From an uncultured Eubacteriales bacterium (GTDB lineage: Bacteria; Bacillota; Clostridia; Oscillospirales; Oscillospiraceae), in the NCBI GenBank assembly GCA_900549495.1, contig UROL01000039.1, forward strand, positions 1 to 13,541: DNA of 13,541 nucleotides. Direction: 5' to 3'. Both the position numbers and the translations under genes were made by a program. The notes beneath the pieces are model-generated. The model did no database searches, was not told the DNA's origin, and saw only the letters and a program-made list of their open reading frames with translations. Position 1 is the stretch's first letter; every line of letters starts with the position of its first letter. Shown here piece by piece: positions 1 to 6,013 of this stretch.

Positions 1-2
1 AC

Positions 3-920
3 TATAACCCCCTCACCGGTGAGCTGCTGGACGAGCCCCTGGAGCGGCGGATTTTCGCTGTGACCATCAACAATCTCCCCGACGCCCTGCCCCGCATTGG
101 CGTGTGCCAGGCGGATATCTATATGGAGATGTTCGTCAACGGCTCCATTGTCCGTGGCCTGGCCCTGTATACTGACCCCACCAACGTGCCCCAGATTGGC
201 CCGGTGCGCAGCACCCGGTTCATGTTCACGGATCTGGCGCTGCACTATGACCTTATCGTGGCCCATGCCGGAGGCTCCGGCTATGTGCTGGGGGATATCG
301 CCGCCCGGGGTGCCGACGGCTTCAACATCGACACCCAGGACTCCACCGACTATTCCTTCCGGGATATGGAGCGCTACAAGGCCCGCTACGGCTGGGAGCA
401 CTGCCTCTTCGCCCGGGGTGAGGGCCTGGACGCGCAGGCCGAGGCAGAGGGCATCCGTACCTTTGCCGACCCGAACAAGGACTACCTGTTCCGCTTCCGG
501 GAGGACGGCATCCCAGAGCGGGGGGAGATTGCCACCCGGATTGACCTGACCCTGACCTACCGCACCAGCAAGAAGGAATGCAGCTACGTCTACGACCCCA
601 GCCTGGACCGGTATGCCTATCATCAGTATGAGCAGGAAATGGTGGACGGTGTCACCGGAGAGCAGGAGACATACCAGAATATTCTTATCCTCTTCCCCAC
701 CATCACCATGAACGCCCATGGCTATCAGGAGGCGGATCTGGTTTCCGGGGGCGAGGGATACTACGCCTGCGGCGGCAAAATCGTTCCCATCACCTTCGGC
801 GCAGAGGACCAGTACAGCCCCCTGTGGTTTATGAATGCCGACGGCTCCCCCCTGGAAATGGGTGTGGGCAGAACCTTCATCGCCATCACCGAATACGGCT
901 CCGACCTGAGCTGGAGCTGA
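3..920 (+). CDS. DUF3048 domain-containing (YerB-like) protein, 5'-truncated by window edge
   Basis: The frame is open from base 3, giving 305 visible residues, so the N-terminus lies outside the window. A GTG at 60 is an internal valine: the upstream codons (YNPLTGELLDEP...RRIFAVTINN) fit the usual DUF3048 beginning, in which an NPLTG-like stretch precedes a beta strand ending in IxN. Family features visible are the repeated motif around GVCQADIYMEMFVNG, the IGPVRSTR segment followed by a hydrophobic run (DLALHYDLIVAHAGGS), and a C-terminal half ending in GVGRTFIAI. Family members such as Bacillus YerB are usually secreted lipoproteins of unknown biochemical role; a signal peptide would sit in the missing N-terminus. 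A short GC hairpin (922-940) follows the stop but lacks a T-run. The family call is firm; the function is unknown. Confidence 0.85.
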   Translation, partial: YNPLTGELLDEPLERRIFAVTINNLPDALPRIGVCQADIYMEMFVNGSIVRGLALYTDPTNVPQIGPVRSTRFMFTDLALHYDLIVAHAGGSGYVLGDIAARGADGFNIDTQDSTDYSFRDMERYKARYGWEHCLFARGEGLDAQAEAEGIRTFADPNKDYLFRFREDGIPERGEIATRIDLTLTYRTSKKECSYVYDPSLDRYAYHQYEQEMVDGVTGEQETYQNILILFPTITMNAHGYQEADLVSGGEGYYACGGKIVPITFGAEDQYSPLWFMNADGSPLEMGVGRTFIAITEYGSDLSWS

Positions 921-999
921 ACGGCCCCGCCTCTGGGCCGCTGAACAATATACAAGAAAAATTTACAACCTATTTCAGCGTTTTTTGCACTTTTTACAC

Positions 1000-1028
1000 T
1001 TTACAACCGGTAGGGATTATAGTATAAT
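1000..1028 (+). promoter_or_regulatory. Sigma-A promoter of gapA
   Basis: TTTACA at 1000-1005 and TATAAT at 1023-1028 are separated by exactly 17 bases. Transcription would start near 1035, giving a leader of roughly 75 nt before the gapA ATG. The placement directly upstream of a gene with highly-expressed-type codon usage supports a strong constitutive promoter. Confidence 0.85.
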
Positions 1029-1111
1029 GAAACTGTGCGAGATTGTCTAAAGAGGCACACTTTCCCATAAAAAACTGTGGAAACAGTAATATTGAAATGG
1101 AGGAAATTCCA

Positions 1112-2128
1112 ATGTCCGTTAAAGTTGCAATCAATGGTTTTGGCCGTATTGGCCGTCTGGCTTTCCGTCAGATGTTCGGCGCTGAGGGCTTCGAGATCGT
1201 TGCCATCAACGACCTGACCTCCCCCAAGATGCTGGCTCACCTGCTGAAGTACGACTCCACCCAGGGCAACTACGCTGCTCAGGGCCACGTTGTTGAGGCT
1301 GGCGAGGACAACATCGTTGTCGATGGCAAGAAGATTACCATTTATGCTAAGGCCAACGCTGCCGAGCTGCCCTGGGGTGAGCTGGGTGTGGACGTTGTCC
1401 TGGAGTGCACTGGCTTCTACACTTCCAAGGCTAAGGCTCAGGCTCACATCGATGCCGGTGCCAAGAAGGTCGTTATCTCCGCTCCCGCTGGCAATGACCT
1501 GCCCACCATCGTTTACAACGTCAACCACAACACCCTGACCAAGAACGACCACATCATCTCCGCCGCTTCCTGCACCACCAACTGCCTGGCTCCCATGGCC
1601 AAGGCTCTGAACGACGGCTGGAAGATTCAGTCCGGCATTATGTGCACCATCCACGCTTACACCGGCGACCAGATGATTCTGGACGGCCCCCAGCGTAAGG
1701 GTGACCTGCGCCGCTCCCGCGCTGGTGCTGTGAACATCGTTCCCAACTCCACCGGTGCTGCTAAGGCCATTGGTCTGGTTATCCCCGAGCTGAACGGCAA
1801 GCTGATCGGCGCTGCACAGCGTGTTCCCACCCCCACCGGCTCCACCACCATCCTGAACGCCGTTGTGGAAGGCAACCCCACCAAGGAAGAGATCAACGCT
1901 CAGATGAAGGCCCAGGCTACCGAGTCCTTCGGCTACAACGAGGACGAGATCGTTTCCTCCGACATCATCGGTATGCGTTTTGGCTCCCTGTTTGATGCCA
2001 CCCAGACCATGGTTATCAACCTGGGCAACGGCACCAGCCAGGTTCAGGTCGTGTCCTGGTACGACAATGAGAACTCCTATGTTTCTCAGATGTGCCGCAC
2101 CATCAAGCACTTCGCTACCCTGCTGTAA
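1112..2128 (+). CDS. gapA: Type I glyceraldehyde-3-phosphate dehydrogenase (NAD-dependent)
   Basis: This 338-residue protein has the normal length of phosphorylating GAPDH, which converts glyceraldehyde-3-phosphate, NAD and phosphate to 1,3-bisphosphoglycerate in glycolysis. Visible motifs are the Rossmann start [11 protein letters not shown] (5-15), the acidic NAD-selecting AINDL (31-35), the active-site [12 protein letters not shown] with nucleophile Cys154, the catalytic His181 in CTIHAYT, and the C-terminal WYDNE. The ATG at 1112 was chosen because GGAGG (1099-1103) lies 8 nt upstream and [11 protein letters not shown] is the canonical beginning; an in-frame TTG at 1043 would add 23 residues unlike the family. 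Codons are strongly biased to GCT, GTT, GGT and CGT, unlike neighbouring genes, as is typical of very highly expressed proteins. It has its own promoter and terminator, so it is probably monocistronic. The Asp after strand 2 favours NAD (glycolytic GapA) over NADP (GapB). Confidence 0.97.
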   Translation: MSVKVAINGFGRIGRLAFRQMFGAEGFEIVAINDLTSPKMLAHLLKYDSTQGNYAAQGHVVEAGEDNIVVDGKKITIYAKANAAELPWGELGVDVVLECTGFYTSKAKAQAHIDAGAKKVVISAPAGNDLPTIVYNVNHNTLTKNDHIISAASCTTNCLAPMAKALNDGWKIQSGIMCTIHAYTGDQMILDGPQRKGDLRRSRAGAVNIVPNSTGAAKAIGLVIPELNGKLIGAAQRVPTPTGSTTILNAVVEGNPTKEEINAQMKAQATESFGYNEDEIVSSDIIGMRFGSLFDATQTMVINLGNGTSQVQVVSWYDNENSYVSQMCRTIKHFATLL

Positions 2129-2158
2129 TTGCAGCCTCTGCCAATACCCTGCGAAACC

Positions 2159-2192
2159 AAACGCAGGCGCCCATTTGGGTGCCTGCGTTTTT
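2159..2192 (+). terminator. Intrinsic terminator of gapA
   Basis: A 14-bp stem (2159-2172 with 2177-2190, one G-U pair) with the 4-nt loop ATTT ends in a T-run (TTTTT at 2188-2192). It begins 30 bases after the gapA stop codon. The A-rich 5' flank of the stem also gives a short T-run on the opposite strand. Confidence 0.92.
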
Positions 2193-2298
2193 GGATAGGC
2201 CGCAACAGCATGGGCCACGGCCATCGGAACGCCGCCGGGGTAGACGAAATAGGGGAGTTTATTTCCCCTGTCCCAGGCTAGAGTAAGGAGGCAAAACA

Positions 2299-2805
2299 AT
2301 GCTGTGTGTGATTGCAAAGCTGAATGGGGAAGCAACAGAAAAGCTGATGGCCATACGAAAAGCAGCGCTTTCGGATGCGGTGCTAACGCCTTTGTATGGG
2401 CATATTACCATTGCCACCTATACAGGGGATAACGAGGCCCAGTTTATCCGGTTCTGCAAATCGCTGCTGGCGGGGATGCCGTCCTTTACCGTAAGGTATG
2501 AAAAGCTGGCGGTTTTGGAGGCAACCTCCATTATTGTTGCCTCTCCGGAGAAATCCGGCCCATTGGAGGCCCTGCACCTGGGCATTGCGGAGAAATACAA
2601 CCGTTTTCTCCAACCCTGGACACAAATAGGCCAATGGTATCCCCATACCACGCTGCTGTATGGGCCGGGCCTGGATTTGCACCGGATATGCAGGGAAATG
2701 TCCGCTTCCTTTGTGCCGTTTTCCGCCCAGATTTCCGGAATAGAGTTTTCCCGGGTGCTGGAATCCGGGTATGCCATTGTTGACAGCGTTGTATTGCGCC
2801 CCTGA
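2299..2805 (+). CDS. 2H phosphoesterase / 2'-5' RNA ligase family protein
   Basis: This 168-residue protein carries the two HxT motifs that define the 2H phosphoesterase superfamily: HIT at 35-37 (GHITIATY) and HTT at 116-118 (YPHTTLLYG), each in the usual beta-strand setting. Relatives (LigT/ThpR, 2'-5' RNA ligase-like proteins) hydrolyse cyclic phosphodiester or 2'-5' linkages in RNA or nucleotides. The substrate here cannot be told from sequence, and many short members of this group are uncharacterised. The ATG is preceded by AAGGAGG (2285-2291) at 7 nt. The gene sits alone between the gapA terminator and a palindromic element. Its third codon positions are richer in A/T than those of its neighbours, which may mean low expression or later acquisition. 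A small hairpin (AGGGGA 2251-2256 with TCCCCT 2264-2269) lies upstream; I see no clear promoter. Confidence 0.82.
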   Translation: MLCVIAKLNGEATEKLMAIRKAALSDAVLTPLYGHITIATYTGDNEAQFIRFCKSLLAGMPSFTVRYEKLAVLEATSIIVASPEKSGPLEALHLGIAEKYNRFLQPWTQIGQWYPHTTLLYGPGLDLHRICREMSASFVPFSAQISGIEFSRVLESGYAIVDSVVLRP

Positions 2806-2842
2806 CGATTCCCGGCTCGGTTCTTTCCTATCCAATCCTGAC

Positions 2843-2864
2843 TTAAGGAAGCTCTGAATAAATC
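2843..2864 (+). repeat. Left terminal inverted repeat of the MITE-like element
   Basis: These 22 bp match the reverse complement of 2990-3011 with one mismatch, at position 16 of the repeat. Confidence 0.8.
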
Positions 2865-2989
2865 GTCTGCGGCTGAACAGCGGATCTTTTGCTCCCAGAC
2901 TGCGGTATGAAAAGTGGGAAATACACAAAGTATTCCCTCACTTTCCATACCTTGCCTGGAAACAAAATCTCTCGCCGTCAGCTCTTGCC

Positions 2990-3011
2990 GATTTAATCAG
3001 AGCTTCCTTAA
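2990..3011 (-). repeat. Right terminal inverted repeat of the MITE-like element
   Basis: This is the inverted copy of 2843-2864 (21 of 22 identical). It directly abuts the galT terminator stem, which begins at 3012, so its TTAA end supplies part of that terminator's T-tail on the minus strand. Confidence 0.8.
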
Positions 3012-3057
3012 AAATTCCACACAAAAAGCAGAGGAATCCGCCTTTTGTGTGGAATTT
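3007..3057 (-). terminator. Intrinsic terminator of the galKT operon
   Basis: A perfect 15-bp stem pairs 3012-3026 with 3043-3057 around a 16-nt loop. Read on the minus strand, the descending arm ends GGAATTT and continues TTTT into the neighbouring inverted repeat. It lies 17 bp past the galT stop. The A/T-rich arms could also stop transcription coming from the plus strand. Confidence 0.85.
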
Positions 3058-3074
3058 ATTTGTATTATCCGAAA

Positions 3075-4568
3075 TTAAGCCTGGTTCACCTGGGCAACGA
3101 AGCGCAGGAATGCCTCCCGGCCCTGGGGGGTGCACTTGTATACACCGGCATCCTCCAAAACGCCGGTGAATACCCGGCCGGTTTCGGCCCGGAGGATTTC
3201 CATGGCGTTGTCCTGGGTGAAGGTATAGCGGCTGCGAAGCTGGGCGCACCAGTCGGCGTGCTTGGCCAGCACCGGGTCGCCGGAGATGTCCCGCCCCTGA
3301 ACCAGGGCCGAGGCCAGATCGGCCAGCTCCTGCTTCAAGCGGCTGGGAAGAATGGCCAGGCCCAGCACCTCAATCAGGCCGATGTTCTCCTTCTTGATGT
3401 GGTGCTTGTCCCCATGGGGATGGAACACACCCAGGGGATGCTCTTCCGTGGTGATGTTGCAGCGCAGCACCAAATCCAGCTCGTATTTTCCGTCCCGGCG
3501 GCGGGCAATGGGGGTGATGGTATTGTGGGGCTCCCCATCGGTTTCTGCCAGAATGCCTACGGAGGCATCGGAATAGCCCCGCCAGCAGCAAAGAATCCTG
3601 TCTGCTAGGTCTGCCAGGCGCACCGGGTCGTCTCCGTTCAGGCGCAGGACGCTCATGGGCCACTTTACGATTCCGGCCTGGATATCCTCATAGCCCTGGA
3701 AGCGCAGCGTCTGCTCCACCGGGGCCTTCTCCATGGCGAAGCAGTAGTGGCCGCCCTGGAAATGCTCATGGCTCAGAATGGAGCCGCCCACAATGGGCAA
3801 ATCCGCATTGGAGCCCACAAAGTAATGGGGGAACACCGTCACGAATTCCAGCAGCTTCCCGAAGGCCGCCCGGTTGATGGCCATGGGGGTATGCCGAGAG
3901 TTGAAGACGATGCAGTGCTCGTTGTAATAGACATAGGGAGAATACTGCAAGAACCAGTCCTCGCCGCAGATGGTCAGGGGGATAATCCGGTGGTTCTCCC
4001 GGGCGGGGTGGTTCATGCGCCCGGCATAGCCCTCGTTCTCCGGGCACAGCTGGCACTTGGGATAGCCGGACTGGGGGGCGTTCTTTGCCGCCGCAATGGC
4101 CCGGGGGTCCTTCTCCGGCTTGGAGAGGTTGATGGTAATGTCCATGTCCCCATATTCGCTGGGGTAAATCCAGCGGATATCCTTGGACACCCGGTAGCGG
4201 CGGATGTAGTCCGTGTCCCCGCTGAAGCGGTAGTACCAGTCGGTGGCCTCCTGGGGGGAGACGGCATAGCGGCGGTTGAATTCCCCAATCACCTCATGGG
4301 GCAGTGGGGTCAGGGCCCCCATCAGCCGGGTATCGTACAAATCCCGGGCGGTGACATTGTCCTCGCACAGGCCCCGGCGGCAGGCATCCTCCAGAATCCC
4401 GGCCAGTATCTGCTCCAAATCCGTCAGCAGGGGCTGGGTGCTGGGGGTATAGTCGTCCAGCCGGAGAATGTCCAGCAGCCGGTTGGTCAGCACCCGCCGG
4501 TCTGCCTCCTGGGCCAGGCCGGTGCCCAGGGCATAGGCCACCAGGGAATCCAAATACAATTCAATCAT
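3075..4568 (-). CDS. galT: UDP-glucose--hexose-1-phosphate uridylyltransferase (Firmicutes-type GalT)
   Basis: This 497-residue enzyme exchanges galactose-1-phosphate and UDP-glucose to give UDP-galactose and glucose-1-phosphate in the Leloir pathway (cytoplasm). The length and the motif DLPIVGGSILSHEHFQGG (256-273) are those of the second, Firmicutes-type GalT family rather than the roughly 350-residue E. coli type. The SHEH histidines lie at the uridylylated active site. A CQLCPENEGY segment (172-181) is another family landmark, with a Cys pair that may bind metal. The ATG is preceded by AAGGAG at 7 nt. The gene starts 4 bp after the galK stop, so the two are almost certainly co-transcribed and translationally coupled. 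It ends at a strong terminator. No galE or galactose regulator is visible nearby. Confidence 0.96.
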   Translation of the reverse strand: MIELYLDSLVAYALGTGLAQEADRRVLTNRLLDILRLDDYTPSTQPLLTDLEQILAGILEDACRRGLCEDNVTARDLYDTRLMGALTPLPHEVIGEFNRRYAVSPQEATDWYYRFSGDTDYIRRYRVSKDIRWIYPSEYGDMDITINLSKPEKDPRAIAAAKNAPQSGYPKCQLCPENEGYAGRMNHPARENHRIIPLTICGEDWFLQYSPYVYYNEHCIVFNSRHTPMAINRAAFGKLLEFVTVFPHYFVGSNADLPIVGGSILSHEHFQGGHYCFAMEKAPVEQTLRFQGYEDIQAGIVKWPMSVLRLNGDDPVRLADLADRILCCWRGYSDASVGILAETDGEPHNTITPIARRRDGKYELDLVLRCNITTEEHPLGVFHPHGDKHHIKKENIGLIEVLGLAILPSRLKQELADLASALVQGRDISGDPVLAKHADWCAQLRSRYTFTQDNAMEILRAETGRVFTGVLEDAGVYKCTPQGREAFLRFVAQVNQA

Positions 4569-4572
4569 GTGT

Positions 4573-5790
4573 TTACTCCTTATAAAATGCTTCTACGCCG
4601 CCCTGGGGACGGATGGACAGCACATGGCAGGCCCCCTGGCCCAGTGCCGCGTCAATACCGGCACAGAAGGATTCCAGCAGGTCAAAGGGTACAAAGGCCT
4701 GCACCGTTCCGGCAAAGCCGCCGCCGTGTACCCGGTAGGCACCTCTGCCCTGCAAATAATGCTGGCACAGGGCCAGGCTGATTGCCACATCCTGATGCTC
4801 CTTGTAGCCGGCGGGAATCACGTTTTGCAGGTACATCCAGGAGGAGCGCCCGCTCTGCTTCACCAGCTCCAGGAACCGGGCAAAGTCCCCGGCTTCCAGG
4901 GCTGCCACCTGCTGGGGCACCCGGGCATCGTCCTGATAGAAGTGGATGCAGCGCATCACGGCCCGGTCACCGCACTGGGCCCGCAGGGCGGGGATGGCGG
5001 CATAGAAATCCGCTTCCGGAATTTCCGTCAGCACTTCCTTGCCGAAATAGGCACATACCTTCCGGATTTCCAGGGGGATGGCCGCATATTCGTCGGTCAA
5101 ATCCGCATGGCTGGCACGGGTATCGATGATGCACAGGGCATGGCCGCAGGCGGAGAAGTCGAAGTTCACCGGGTGAATCGCCGGGGCATCCTTCTTAAAG
5201 AAGTCGATGGTTACCAGGTTGCCCACGGCGGAGGCCATCTGGTCCATCAGGCCGCAGGGCTTGCCGAAGAACACATTCTCGGCGTACTGGCCAATCTGGG
5301 CAATCTCCGGCTGGGACACCCGGGCATCGAAGAACAGGTGATTGATAATGGTGCCAATCAGCACCTCAAAGGCTGCCGAGGAGCTGAGGCCGGAGCCGGG
5401 GAGCACCGTGGAGGTGCAGTAGGCATCGAAGCCCCCCACCTGGCATCCCAGCTGGTGGAACCGGGCCGCCACGCCCCGAATCAGGGCGGGGGTGGAGTTT
5501 ACCTCCTCTGCCACCGGCTCCAGCCGGGAGAGCTCCACCACGCACATGGGATAGCCCTGGGACAGAATGCGAATCTGCTGCGTGCCGTTCTCCCGCACCG
5601 CTGCCAGGGTGTCCAAATTCACAGCGGCGGCCAGAACATGGCCCCGCTGATGGTCCGTATGGTTGCCGCCGATTTCCGTCCGCCCCGGGGCAGAAAAATA
5701 ACGCTCCGGCGCTGCGCCGAAGGTTTCACGGAAGCCCTGGTCCAGCCCGGCCTTCTGCGCCGGGTTCAAATACAAAATATCTGCCGCCAT
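4573..5790 (-). CDS. galK: Galactokinase
   Basis: This 405-residue GHMP kinase phosphorylates galactose at C1 with ATP, the first committed step of the Leloir pathway. Three family motifs are visible: the sugar-binding signature GRTEIGGNHTDH (36-47), the phosphate-binding LPGSGLSSSAA (130-140) and the C-terminal GGGFAGTV (356-363). A catalytic-region GLMDQMAS (180-187) supplies the aspartate. The signature reads GNHTDH instead of the textbook GEHTDY, a departure at a sugar-contacting position. The start at 5790 was chosen because MAADILYLNP follows a good GGGAGGT site (5801-5807 region); the open frame extends 67 codons further upstream but runs through an AT-rich promoter region and has no homologous-looking sequence. 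It is first in the galK-galT operon, divergent from the metF operon. Confidence 0.95.
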   Translation of the reverse strand: MAADILYLNPAQKAGLDQGFRETFGAAPERYFSAPGRTEIGGNHTDHQRGHVLAAAVNLDTLAAVRENGTQQIRILSQGYPMCVVELSRLEPVAEEVNSTPALIRGVAARFHQLGCQVGGFDAYCTSTVLPGSGLSSSAAFEVLIGTIINHLFFDARVSQPEIAQIGQYAENVFFGKPCGLMDQMASAVGNLVTIDFFKKDAPAIHPVNFDFSACGHALCIIDTRASHADLTDEYAAIPLEIRKVCAYFGKEVLTEIPEADFYAAIPALRAQCGDRAVMRCIHFYQDDARVPQQVAALEAGDFARFLELVKQSGRSSWMYLQNVIPAGYKEHQDVAISLALCQHYLQGRGAYRVHGGGFAGTVQAFVPFDLLESFCAGIDAALGQGACHVLSIRPQGGVEAFYKE

Positions 5791-5822
5791 AATAACGACC
5801 TCCCTAAAATGTTCCTGATAAG

Positions 5823-5850
5823 AATATACATGATATTCCAGAAAAAGCAA
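5823..5850 (-). promoter_or_regulatory. Probable promoter of galKT
   Basis: On the minus strand TTGCTT (5845-5850) and TATATT (5823-5828) are 16 bases apart, ending about 33 bp before the galK ATG. The match is moderate. The flanking T-rich tract (5850-5910) is consistent with a promoter region. Confidence 0.5.
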
Positions 5851-5903
5851 GGTTTTTTCCGTTTTTTCCCAGAGAAAAACAGAAAAGAATTTTGTGCGTT
5901 TTT

Positions 5904-5925
5904 TTCCGGCAAAAAACCGCCGGAA
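5904..5925. promoter_or_regulatory. Inverted repeat between divergent gal and met promoters
   Basis: TTCCGGC (5904-5910) pairs with GCCGGAA (5919-5925) across an 8-nt A-rich spacer. It lacks a proper T-tail on either strand, so it is not a good terminator. It lies between the two divergent promoters and could be an operator, but no regulator is identified. Confidence 0.3.
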
Positions 5926-5928
5926 TAC

Positions 5929-5958
5929 TGGACATTCCTTGCCCAGGTGTGATATAAT
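5929..5958 (+). promoter_or_regulatory. Sigma-A promoter of the rnfC2-metV-metF operon
   Basis: TGGACA (5929-5934) and TATAAT (5953-5958) are 18 bases apart, with an extended -10 TGA immediately before the TATAAT. Transcription would start near 5965, leaving a leader of about 50 nt, too short for a folate (THF) riboswitch. Confidence 0.78.
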
Positions 5959-5970
5959 CCTGTCAGTATC

Positions 5971-5986
5971 CGTTTGCTTGCAAACG
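5971..5986. promoter_or_regulatory. 16-bp palindrome, candidate operator
   Basis: CGTTTGC (5971-5977) and GCAAACG (5980-5986) are perfect inverted arms around TT. It lies just downstream of the expected transcription start of the met operon, where a bound repressor would block transcription. In RNA it would be a hairpin 12 bases before the ribosome binding site. No regulator is assigned. Confidence 0.45.
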
Positions 5987-5997
5987 AACAAAACGAT

Positions 5998-6008
5998 AAG
6001 AAGGTGAT
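5998..6008 (+). promoter_or_regulatory. Ribosome binding site deciding the rnfC2 start
   Basis: AAGAAGGTGAT matches the ideal AAGGAGGTGAT at 10 of 11 bases. Two adjacent start codons follow, TTG at 6011 and GTG at 6014. The GTG leaves a more usual distance (5 nt after GAT rather than 2) and is the stronger alternative codon. Confidence 0.7.
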
Positions 6009-6013
6009 ATTTG

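Larger units (their letters stand above)
2843..3011. mobile_element. MITE-like imperfect palindrome with terminal inverted repeats
   Basis: Terminal inverted repeats of 22 bp occupy 2843-2864 and 2990-3011 and match at 21 of 22 positions; each starts TTAAGGAAGCTCTGA when read inward. The interior is itself a long imperfect hairpin: GGTATG at 2904-2909 pairs with CATACC at 2946-2951, AAAGTG with CACTTT and AATAC with GTATT, around a 5-nt loop (2925-2929). Pairing continues loosely outward, so the 169-bp unit can fold almost end to end. There is no credible protein inside it. The outermost TTAA at both ends may be a target-site duplication or part of the repeats. This is consistent with a non-autonomous insertion-sequence derivative; the parent transposase family is not identified. 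Confidence 0.65.

Noticed and set aside
60..920. GTG at 60 as start of the DUF3048 gene
   Set aside because: The frame stays open to the window edge and the upstream residues fit the family, with no ribosome binding site before the GTG.
1001..2335. 444-residue minus-strand open frame opposite gapA
   Set aside because: It is antisense to an unmistakable GAPDH, low in complexity (V/G/L/H-rich), and runs through the gapA terminator. It is a by-product of codon bias.
2383..2948. Two minus-strand frames of about 180 residues over the 2H gene and palindrome
   Set aside because: They overlap each other and the supported plus-strand gene with HxT motifs, and they start inside the palindromic element.
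3747..5952. Long plus-strand open frames opposite galT and galK (3747-4781, 4567-5952)
   Set aside because: They are antisense shadows of well-supported galactose genes; no conserved motifs or start signals.
5959..6013. THF riboswitch before the met operon
   Set aside because: The leader is only about 50 nt and shows just one short hairpin, too small for known folate-sensing RNAs.
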